A DNA stretch of 64,000 bases from Pseudonocardia terrae (GTDB lineage: Bacteria; Actinomycetota; Actinomycetes; Mycobacteriales; Pseudonocardiaceae). Positions 25,771-36,087 of the stretch are shown here, piece by piece. The DNA is taken from assembly GCF_021343995.1 (NCBI RefSeq), contig NZ_JAJTTE010000004.1:124001-188000 (forward strand), given 5' to 3'. The notes beneath the pieces were generated by a model. That model made no database searches. It was given only the letters and a program-made list of their open reading frames with translations, and had not been told where the DNA came from. Position 1 is the stretch's first letter. Each line of letters opens with the position of its first letter. The position numbers and the translations under genes were made by a program.

Positions 25771-25886
25771 CCCGTTGGGCCGCGGCACATCCGTTGTGCA
25801 GCACATCCGTTGGGGCGCAGCACACCCGTCGGGCGCGGCGCCTCCGTCGGGGCGCGGCACACCCGTCGGTGCGCGGCCTCACACCC
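25771..25886. repeat. short imperfect tandem repeat, about 16-20 bp units
   Basis: Six imperfect units begin near 25772, 25791, 25807, 25827, 25845 and 25864, each close to CCGTYGGGGCGCGGCACAC. The spacing varies from 16 to 20 bases, so it does not encode a regular peptide. It grades into more degenerate copies on its right side. Confidence 0.55.
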
Positions 25887-26254
25887 GCGGCATCGGCGCC
25901 ACATCCAGTCGACGGCCTGTGCCGCGCTGCATCGGGTGTGCCGGGCCGGAGCGGCCGTGGCGCGCCGGACCAGAACGCGGTCGCGATCACGGGTAGCGGG
26001 CTGTGCCACAGCGGCGATAAAGAGGGGCGCTGGCGCCGGCCGTGAAGCACCCTTCTGCCCTTGATCACGTCCTCGCCGGCGGCCGCCGCCCGGTTGCGGC
26101 GAGGAGCAGGTCCGCGACCATGCCGCGCAGCGACCGTGCACCGCTTCCTGATGCGGGGCCTCAGCGACCGGCACGCCGCCGTCCGAGATCCGTGATCACG
26201 TCGCGGTGCGGACCTCGTCGGGCACGGGAACTCGTGGCCGGCCGGGCGGGAGGC

Positions 26255-28162
<1,908 letters not shown>

Positions 28163-28163
28163 C

Positions 28164-28895
28164 TAGATCACAGGTCCTGGACCGAGAGGGTCGATTTTCG
28201 ACCGACCAGCTCCACGATTCGTGATCACGGCGAGCCGACAGGGCGCGCCAACGACGTGATCACCGCCCCAGGACACGCAAGGTCGATTCCCGCCCGGCCC
28301 GCTCCACGACCAGTGATCTTGCCGTGCCGAGAGAGTGCCCGAGGAAGTGATCACTGCTCGTGGACGAGGAACGCCCTTTCCCGACCGGCCCGCTCCACGA
28401 TCAGCGATCACGCAGAGCCTGCAGGGCCCGCCGACGGCGTGATCCCCGCCTGTGGACGCGGAACGCCGATCCGCGACCACCCCGCTCCACGACCAGTGAT
28501 CTTGCCCAGGTGGCGGGGTGTGCCCAGTAAGTGATCACCGCTCGTGGACCGGGAAGGTCGATTCCCGGTGGGCCCACTCCACGATCAATGATCATGCCGA
28601 CTGACATATTTGCCAAGGAAGTGATCACCGCTCGTGGATGGGGAAGGCCGATCTCCGACCGTCCCGCTCCATGATCAGCGATCATGCGAGCCGAGTGAGC
28701 CCCGCCGACGACGTGATCACCACTCGTGGACGCGAAAGGCCGATTCTCGACCGCCCCGCTCCACGATCAGCAATCATGCGAGCCGACTCAGCTCCGCCGA
28801 ACAAGTGATCACCACTCGTGGACGGGAAAGGCCGATTCTCGACCGCCCCGCTCCACGATCGGTGATCTTGCTGAGGCGGACCGGTGCCGGGCGTC
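28164..28895. repeat. tandem array of eight ~92-bp hairpin-forming units
   Basis: GTGATCAC-like unit starts lie at about 28164, 28256, 28347, 28439, 28531, 28621, 28713 and 28805, a period of 90-92 bases. Each unit has GTGATCACCRCTCGTGGA, then a variable 27-30 base middle (often GGGAAAGGCCGATTC...), then TCCACGATCAGTGATCA, the reverse complement of the first block apart from two or three bases. Every unit can therefore form a stem of about 17 bp. The first and last units are the most diverged. The period is not a multiple of three, stop codons interrupt and frames change between units, so it is not coding. There is no spacer-repeat alternation, which excludes CRISPR. It fills the gap between the Lrp gene and the hydrolase gene. 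Confidence 0.85.
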
Positions 28896-28957
28896 TCGAG
28901 AGTCGCTCCTGGACCAGCACGGTCGCTCCAGACCGGCGCTCAACTCCCTCCCGCCGC

Positions 28958-30214
28958 CTACACCGGCGGGGCGAGGGCGAAGCGTTTGTCCAGCCAGCCC
29001 TCGATCTCCGCAGCGGCGAGCTCGTTGCCGGTGGGCTCGCCCTCCGCGATCGCGCCTCCGAAGTGCAGGCCACGGACGCTGGCCACCGTGAGGTCCTCGG
29101 AGCCGAGGGCGGCGATCATGCGGCGGGTGTCGGCGGGGAAGGCGGCCTGGTCGCCGGTGAGCTCGACGAACAGCGCCGGGACCGCGACGCCGGGGGCGCA
29201 GCGGACGAAGTCGGCGTTCGTGCCGAGCCCGGACCAGGTCGAGAGCCAGGCCTCCGGGGTGGTGAGCCGGCCGAACCCGACCTGGCCGTAGTCGATCAGG
29301 TCCGGACGTTTGCCGAACAGGGAGCCGTACGGCCGCTCGCTCGGGTCGAGGGAGAGGTCGACGGTCCGGGGGTCGGCATCCGTGCGGAACACCGTGATGA
29401 TTCGCGGGGCGAGGGAGCGCCGCCGGTCAGCCGCGCTCCCGGTCTTCCGGAACTCCGCCCGCGCCTCGGCCGCGCGGGCGAGGTGCGCGCGGGCCACGGC
29501 GTCGATCCGCGCCACGCGGTCGCGTTGCGCCGCCCGGTACCGCTGCAGGAACTCCGCGGAGTACGCCGAGCTCGCGGGCGGTTCGGCGAAGCCGTTGGCC
29601 GGGGAGAAGGGGTCGAGCTCCGGCACGACGGACAGCGGATCGGCCTCGTCGGCGACGGACGGGTCGATGCATCCCAGCAGCAGCGCGCCCTGCCCCGGGT
29701 GCGGGGCCAGGAAGATCGCCCCGTCGGCCACGGGCATGGTGGCGTCGGCGAGTTTCGTCGGCCTCCCGCCCGGCGTCCGGGCGATCCGGTCCCCGGGCGC
29801 GAGCGCGGCCTGCTCCAGGTAGAAGGCGTAGAGCGGGCCGCCGCCGGAGTGTCCCAGCACGACCACGGACTCGAAGCCCCGCTCGCGCAGGAAGACCTGG
29901 CCCGCGGCGACGTCGTGCAGGGCCTGCTCGTGCACCAGCGTGAGGTCGTTGTTGACCGAGCGGGTGTGCTGGGTCCACACGGCCGCCCCGGCCTGCAGCA
30001 GCAGCGGGACCAGCGGGTGGTGCGTGACGTCCTGGCGCGGGTGCATCAGGCAGACGACGGTCCGGGCCCCGGGCACCGTGGCCAGCACGCCGCGCACGGT
30101 CGCGCCGTCGGCCGTGGTCAGCTCGTGCACGGTGGTGACGGTCGACGCGGGCCGCTCCCCCGCCGTCAGGTAACGGCCCGCCCCCAGGCGCGCCGCCGGA
30201 TCCGGGCCCGTCAC
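28958..30214 (-). CDS. alpha/beta hydrolase
   Basis: The 418-residue protein has an alpha/beta hydrolase core: strand and oxyanion segment TVVCLMHPRQD, nucleophile elbow VVVLGHSGGGPLYAF near residue 122, and a late histidine in VRGLHFGGAIAEGEP. A long insertion after the elbow carries FLAPHPGQGALLLGCIDPS. It resembles hydrolases found in aromatic-degradation clusters, so it could cleave a ring-fission product or a thioester. The GTG start overlaps the stop of the 82-residue gene (GTGA). It is the last gene of the VOC-small protein-hydrolase unit. The exact reaction is unknown. Confidence 0.8.
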   Translation of the reverse strand: MTGPDPAARLGAGRYLTAGERPASTVTTVHELTTADGATVRGVLATVPGARTVVCLMHPRQDVTHHPLVPLLLQAGAAVWTQHTRSVNNDLTLVHEQALHDVAAGQVFLRERGFESVVVLGHSGGGPLYAFYLEQAALAPGDRIARTPGGRPTKLADATMPVADGAIFLAPHPGQGALLLGCIDPSVADEADPLSVVPELDPFSPANGFAEPPASSAYSAEFLQRYRAAQRDRVARIDAVARAHLARAAEARAEFRKTGSAADRRRSLAPRIITVFRTDADPRTVDLSLDPSERPYGSLFGKRPDLIDYGQVGFGRLTTPEAWLSTWSGLGTNADFVRCAPGVAVPALFVELTGDQAAFPADTRRMIAALGSEDLTVASVRGLHFGGAIAEGEPTGNELAAAEIEGWLDKRFALAPPV

Positions 30215-30459
30215 ACCGGCTCCACGCGCAACGCGTCCTTGTCGTGCTGCGTGATCCGGCCGTCCCGGGCCACCCCGCCGACGCAGGAGTACCAGACCGC
30301 GTGCCGGCAACCCGTGGCGCGGCGGTCGACCACGATCGGCCCGGCCGCGCTGATCACGAAGTACGGCCCGAGCTGCCCGACCGTGACGGCCGGGTCCTCG
30401 GCCGCAACCGTGGCGACGGCGGTGTTCTCCGGGACGTCGAGCACGTAGAGCGTGGTCAT
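30211..30459 (-). CDS. small conserved-looking protein between VOC and hydrolase genes
   Basis: An 82-residue soluble protein, MTTLYVLDVPENTAVATVAA, then GQLGPYFVISAAGPIVVDRR, and HAVWYSCVGGVARDGRI near the end. It is beta-rich with two cysteines near residues 51 and 59. The ATG overlaps the VOC stop and its stop overlaps the hydrolase start, each by four bases, so it is clearly a real co-translated gene. I do not recognise the family. Its place suggests a subunit or accessory factor for one of the two enzymes; that is inference. Confidence 0.75.
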   Translation of the reverse strand: MTTLYVLDVPENTAVATVAAEDPAVTVGQLGPYFVISAAGPIVVDRRATGCRHAVWYSCVGGVARDGRITQHDKDALRVEPV

Positions 30460-31127
30460 CGCGCGAGCTCCCGGTCCGCTGCGCCTACCCGTCCCGCCTG
30501 CTCCGCAGACTCCCACTCGGCGGCACGCTCCACGATCAGCTCGGCCTTGCGCGCCAGGAGCTTGCCGAAGGTCGGCTCCGGCTCGGCGACGACGTCGAGC
30601 AGCGCGTCGATCGTGAGGTTCGCGTCGAGGTCCTCCTGCGGCGTGACCGGCCGCATCGCCCTCGTGATCTCGACCATGTAGCCGTTCGGGTCGTGGGTGT
30701 AGATCGACTCGATCGTCTCGTGCTGGATCTGCATCTCCACCGGCCAGTCGCTGGCGTCGAGCCGCCGGCGGTACTCCAGCAGGTCCTCCTCGCCGTCGAC
30801 GTGGATGGCGAGGTGCCGGGACCGGACGAAGTACTCGGGGACGTCGGTACCGAACCGGGCGTACACGTCGCCCTTGGCTCCCTCGTCGCCGCCGAGGGAG
30901 GGGTCGGTGCCGAAGTAGTAGAAGAACGCGATCCGGTCCTCGTTGCCGATGTCGAAGAAGAAGTGGATGAAGTCGGGGTGGTCCTCCGGCCCCCAGCCGG
31001 CCGCGCAGATCGAGTGCACGACCGGGAAACCCAGGACGTCCCGGTAGAAGCGCACCGTCGCGGCCGGGTCGAAGGTCGGGAACGCGACGTGGTCGACCCC
31101 TTGCACCCGGTGGTCCCGCTCGCTCAT
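30456..31127 (-). CDS. VOC-family protein (possible extradiol-type dioxygenase)
   Basis: 223 residues. The VOC fold shows likely metal ligands in GVDHVAFPTFDP (His about 12), SRHLAIHVDGEEDL and GYMVEITRAMRP (Glu about 164). Between them an aspartate- and aromatic-rich insertion (PDFIHFFFDIGNEDRIAFFY) is unusual. The C-terminal helix of about 50 residues extends beyond a single VOC module. The ATG has a good GAGGAGG site. It heads a three-gene unit after a terminator that separates it from the TetR gene. In an aromatic catabolic region, ring cleavage or a glyoxalase-like step is plausible. Confidence 0.8.
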   Translation of the reverse strand: MSERDHRVQGVDHVAFPTFDPAATVRFYRDVLGFPVVHSICAAGWGPEDHPDFIHFFFDIGNEDRIAFFYYFGTDPSLGGDEGAKGDVYARFGTDVPEYFVRSRHLAIHVDGEEDLLEYRRRLDASDWPVEMQIQHETIESIYTHDPNGYMVEITRAMRPVTPQEDLDANLTIDALLDVVAEPEPTFGKLLARKAELIVERAAEWESAEQAGRVGAADRELAR

Positions 31128-31227
31128 CAACAGCCTCCTCGTGTCGGACACCGTCGACGGTACGGGTCTGTCGACGGATGAGTCAACAGTTCGACGCAAT
31201 CGACGAATGCGGGCTCGGACACAGGAA

Positions 31228-31256
31228 GGGCCCCTCCACCTGCGGCGGAGGGGCCC
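31228..31256 (-). terminator. intrinsic terminator hairpin after TetR gene
   Basis: GGGCCCCTCC (31228-31237) and GGAGGGGCCC (31247-31256) form a perfect 10-bp GC stem with a nine-base loop, 15 bases past the TetR stop on the minus strand. There is no clear T-run, as is common in actinomycetes. It separates the FAD monooxygenase-TetR operon from the VOC operon, which must then have its own promoter in 31128-31227 (a TTGACT box on the minus strand lies at 31181-31186). Confidence 0.75.
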
Positions 31257-31270
31257 GTGGGTCGGCTGGA

Positions 31271-31981
31271 TCAGAGGTCGAGGATGCGTTCCAGGTGGTC
31301 GAGGTCCTGGCGCAGCAGCTTGAGAGCGGCAGCCGGCCCCTCGGCCTCGGGCGCCTGGTGATCCGGGCGGACCAAGGCGGCGACGGCCATGTCCGCGAGC
31401 TGGTCCACCACCCCCTCGGCGGTGTCCTTGCCGCCCGGGTGGAACCACCAGGCGACCCAGTTGCACATGCCGAGCACGCCCAGCGCCGCGACCCGGGCGT
31501 CGACGGGCCGGAAGCGGCCCGCACGCACGCCGTCGTCGATCACCCCGGCGATGACCTTGAGCACCGCGCGGCGGCTCTCGTCGTAGGCCGCGGTGAGCTC
31601 GGCCGGGAGCTCGGCCTCGGAGCGGATGAGCAGCCGGAACCGCGCGGGCTGCGTGGTCCGCCTCCCGACGATGACCTCGACGATCCCGCGCAGCCGCTGC
31701 ACAGGGTCCCGGTCCCGCTCGACGAGCGCGTTCAGCTCGTCGAGCGGGCCGTTGGTGACCTCGGTGACCAGCTTGGCGAGCAGCTCGTCCTTGCTCTTGA
31801 CGTAGTAGTAGAGCGCGGGCCGGGTGATCCCGAGGGCGTCGGCGATGTCCTGCAGGCTCGTGCCTGCGAAGCCCCGCTCGGCGAAGAGCCTGGTGGCGTG
31901 CTCGTAGAGCTCGTTCTCGACCAGCTCGCGCCGCGCGGTCCCGGCGCGCCCGCCCTTCCGGCCCGCCCCCGGTTCGCTCAT
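31271..31981 (-). CDS. TetR-family regulator of the aromatic operon
   Basis: 236 residues with a TetR helix-turn-helix at about 20-62 (LYEHATRLFAERGFAGTSLQ, DIADALGITRPALYYYVKSK) and a C-terminal ligand domain of the TetR_C (KstR2/AcrR-like) sort, WWFHPGGKDTAEGVVDQLAD. The ATG overlaps the stop of the maleate isomerase-like gene, so it is the last gene of the operon it probably controls. Candidate operators are the palindromes at 35976-35993 and 36033-36050 in the divergent promoter region. A CoA thioester ligand would fit the operon but is inferred. Confidence 0.85.
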   Translation of the reverse strand: MSEPGAGRKGGRAGTARRELVENELYEHATRLFAERGFAGTSLQDIADALGITRPALYYYVKSKDELLAKLVTEVTNGPLDELNALVERDRDPVQRLRGIVEVIVGRRTTQPARFRLLIRSEAELPAELTAAYDESRRAVLKVIAGVIDDGVRAGRFRPVDARVAALGVLGMCNWVAWWFHPGGKDTAEGVVDQLADMAVAALVRPDHQAPEAEGPAAALKLLRQDLDHLERILDL

Positions 31982-32735
31982 GCGCCGATCGTAGGTGGAG
32001 ACGGAGCGTGCGCAGGCTGGCGTTCGACGCCGGCGAGGAGCCTGCCCGCCCCGGGCAGCACCGGGTCGAGGCCCAGTCCGCGCAGCAGCGTGTACGCGCC
32101 GGCGGTGGCGGCCGAGAGGACCGGCAGCCCGAACTCCTCCTCGGCCGGCGCGACGAGGTCCAGCGACGGCATCTGGACGCAGGCGGAGATCACCAGGGCG
32201 TCCGCGCCGGTCAGGTCCAGCCCGCGGGCGGCCGCCATGACCCGCTCGCCGGGGATGCACCCGACCTCGGCGTTGTCGCCGACCTCCAGCGCCGCCCAGT
32301 CGACGACGGTGAATCCCTCGGCCTCCAGGTACGCCACGACCTGCTCCGCCAGCGGCCGCAGATACGGCGTGACCAGCGCGACGCGGCGTGCGCCCAGGGC
32401 CCGCAGGCCCTCCACCAGCGCGCCCGCGCTGGACAGGACCACCGAGTCGGGGAGCTGCGAGCGCACCTCCTGCTCGACACGCCGGTGCTCGCCGGGGCCC
32501 TGCGCCATGACCGCGACGAGGCAGGCGTAGAGCAGGGCGTCGACGCGGGCGTCGGCCAGCTCGTCGACGCAGCGCTCGCGCTGGGCGTTCATCGCCTTCA
32601 GCTCCTCCGGCGACACCTGGTGCATCCGCATCCGGCTGGAGTGGAAGGAGAAGCGCTCCGGATGCCGCGCGAGCAGGGCCGGGATCTCGGTCTCGACGGT
32701 CACGTTGGAACTGGGGACGACCAGCCCGATCCTTC

Positions 32736-32739
<4 letters not shown>
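31978..32739 (-). CDS. maleate isomerase / arylmalonate decarboxylase-family enzyme
   Basis: 253 residues of the aspartate/glutamate racemase superfamily. The opening MRRIGLVVPSSNVTVETEIP is the maleate isomerase/AMDase type, and the two expected catalytic cysteines are present: Cys73 (LLYACLVAVMAQ) and Cys187 (LVISACVQMPSL), close to Cys76 and Cys194 of characterised maleate isomerases. It would interconvert maleate and fumarate, or act on a related cis-dicarboxylate from ring cleavage. It overlaps its neighbours by four bases on both sides. Either maleate isomerase or a decarboxylase-like role is possible. Confidence 0.82.
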
Positions 32740-34375
<1,636 letters not shown>

Positions 34376-34379
<4 letters not shown>

Positions 34380-35941
34380 GACGTCTCCTGCTCGTCGGTG
34401 AGCACCACCAGGTCGGTGCGGCCGCTGACCAGCCCGGCCGCCAGATCGTCGCGCACCCCGGCGGGGGCCTCCACCGCCGTCAGCACCCCGGTCTCCATCC
34501 CGATCCGCTCGGCCAGGTCCAGCCGGGTCAGCACCGCCGAGCGGTCGGCCGGGCCGGTGAGCCGGACCCCCTCCGTGCCCCGGGCCCTGGCCACCAGCGC
34601 GTCCCCGGCCCCGGACCACGGGTCGTCGAGGGCCGAGTTCAGCGCGACGAGGTCGGGGGTCGCCCGGCGGCACGGGAACCGCCGCTCCCCACGGGTCAAC
34701 GGGCGGTCGAGGACCCACGAGGTGAGGTCCTCGGGGGCGACGTCGGCGGGTTCGCCGGCGTACTGCGCCAGGGCCGCCCCGACCACGTCGGGGCTGGTCT
34801 GCGCGAAGCGGTCCAGCGGGACGTTCCCCGCCCGGGACATGTACGCCACCATCAACCGCTCGACGGGCAGGTGCAGCCGGGCGGGGAAGGACTCCCACCA
34901 GAGCTGGCTGCGCCGGGCGAGCTCCTGCAGCCGCTCGACGGCGGGCCGGCGCACGGCCTCGTACCGGGCGAACGCCGCCGCCCGGTCCGGCTCCGCGCGC
35001 AGCGCCTCGACCAGCCCGATCGCGTCCTCCATGGCCAGCTTGGTGCCCGAGCCGATGGAGAAGTGCGCGGTGTGCGCGGCGTCGCCGAGCAGCACGGTGT
35101 TGCCCGCGGACCAGCGGTCGCAGCGGACGGTGCGGAACCGCAGCCAACGCGTGCGGTTGCCGATCAGCGGCTGCCCGCGCAGCTGCTCGGCGAAGACGTC
35201 CTGCAGGTAGCGCAGCGAGGTCTCGTCCGAGGCGTCGAACGGGGTGGCGTCGGTGGAGGCGTCGAACCCGGCCCGACGCCAGGTCTCCTCGTCGGTCTCG
35301 ACGAGGAAGGTGCTGTGCCCTCCCGAGCTGTGCCCTCCCGAGCAGGGCCCTCCCGAACAGGGCCCTCCCGAGTAGGGGTAGGCGTGCGTGACGAACACCC
35401 CGTGCTCGGTCTCCACCGGCGCGAACACGGCGTCGTCGAGGGCGAAGCCGGTACCGCACCACAGGTAGAGGCCCTTGCCGACCTCGATCCGCCCGCCGAA
35501 CGGGCCGTTCTCGCGGGTCGCGCTGCCGACGCCGTCCGCGGCGACCACCACGTCCGCGTCGAGCTCCGCGGCGGTGCGGCGGGCCCCGAACTCCAGCACC
35601 ACGCCGGCCTTCTCCGCGTGCCGCTGCAGCACCGCGAGCAGCTCGGTGCGCGCGATGCCGATCAAGCGGTCGTTGCGGACCCGGGTCACGTGCCGCCCGA
35701 CCTGCATCGTCATGTCGTGGCGCAGGCCCGCGGCGACGAGGTCCCGCAGGGTGTCCGGGTCGGCGGCCTCGAGCTTGCGCTGTGTGCCGGCGGCCAGCCC
35801 GACGCCGAAACCGAAGGTGGTGTCGGGCTCACCCTGCTCGTGCACGACGACCTCGCAGGACGGATACGCGAGCTTGAGCAGGCGCGCGGCGTAGAGCCCG
35901 CCCGGTCCTCCGCCCAGCACCGCGACGCGACGTGGCTGCAT
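34376..35941 (-). CDS. FAD-dependent aryl-CoA hydroxylase-type monooxygenase
   Basis: 521 residues of the flavoprotein hydroxylase family. FAD binding is seen in VAVLGGGPGGLYAARLL near residue 6, and the second FAD motif TVLLGDAAHTAHFSIGSGTK followed by LAMEDAIGLVEAL is characteristic of salicylyl-CoA 5-hydroxylase and 2-aminobenzoyl-CoA monooxygenase. With the ligase it likely hydroxylates an aryl-CoA. A 15-bp unit repeated four times (35312-35371) inserts SGGPCSGGPCSGGHSSGGHS near residue 190. The C-terminal 100 residues are weakly conserved. It is the first gene of a four-gene overlapping operon controlled from the shared region at 35942-36087. Confidence 0.85.
35312..35371. repeat. in-frame 15-bp tandem repeat inside the monooxygenase gene
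   Basis: Four units of 15 bases (GCTGTGCCCTCCCGA twice, then GCAGGGCCCTCCCGA and ACAGGGCCCTCCCGA) lie head to tail. On the minus strand they read SGGPC twice and SGGHS twice. The length is a multiple of three, so the frame is kept. It lies just after the YPY motif, where the family has a short loop. Confidence 0.85.
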
Positions 35942-35975
35942 CTGCTCCCCCTCCGTACCAGGCTGTTTGACTACC

Positions 35976-35993
35976 TCGTCGACTATTCGACGA
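35976..35993. promoter_or_regulatory. palindromic operator, monooxygenase side
   Basis: TCGTCGA (35976-35982) and TCGACGA (35987-35993) are perfect inverted arms around CTAT. It lies 34 bases before the monooxygenase ATG, over the expected -10/start of transcription on the minus strand, a repressor-like position. A related, imperfect copy lies at 36033-36050. The TetR protein encoded at the end of the operon is the best candidate ligand. Confidence 0.6.
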
Positions 35994-36008
35994 CATGGAA
36001 GCCGGAGA

Positions 36009-36022
36009 AGTCAACGTTGACT
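36009..36022. promoter_or_regulatory. overlapping divergent -35 boxes
   Basis: AGTCAACGTTGACT is a perfect 14-base palindrome that provides a TTGACT -35 on each strand (36017-36022 plus, 36014-36009 minus). On the plus strand an 18-base spacer leads to TAGTCT (36041-36046) ahead of hyuA. On the minus strand a similar spacing leads to TCGAAT inside the first operator. Promoter activity is inferred from position and consensus match. Confidence 0.5.
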
Positions 36023-36032
36023 GCCGGCAAAT

Positions 36033-36050
36033 GTGTTGAATAGTCTACGC
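36033..36050. promoter_or_regulatory. second, imperfect operator copy, hydantoinase side
   Basis: GTGTTGAATAGTCTACGC matches 13 of 18 positions of the reverse complement of the palindrome at 35976-35993 and covers the proposed hyuA -10 box. The two copies flank the overlapping -35 boxes at similar distances, suggesting one regulator for both divergent operons. Confidence 0.45.
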
Positions 36051-36087
36051 ATCCGTCAGCCACCCTCTGCGCGAAGGAGCGCATGTC

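Larger units (their letters stand above)
25423..26254. other. gene-poor stretch with degenerate repeats
   Basis: No convincing gene lies between the YciI gene and hpd. It holds a possible gene tail at 25450-25698, a block of short imperfect tandem repeats at 25771-25886, a TCCTCGCCG/CGGCGAGGA inverted repeat at 26070-26105, and scattered GATCAC motifs. Long open frames here are arginine/proline-rich in every frame, as expected from uninterrupted GC-rich non-coding DNA. Confidence 0.5.

Noticed and set aside
28164..28895. CRISPR array
   Set aside because: The units are contiguous with internal inverted repeats and no unique spacers of constant length alternate with identical repeats; no cas genes are near.
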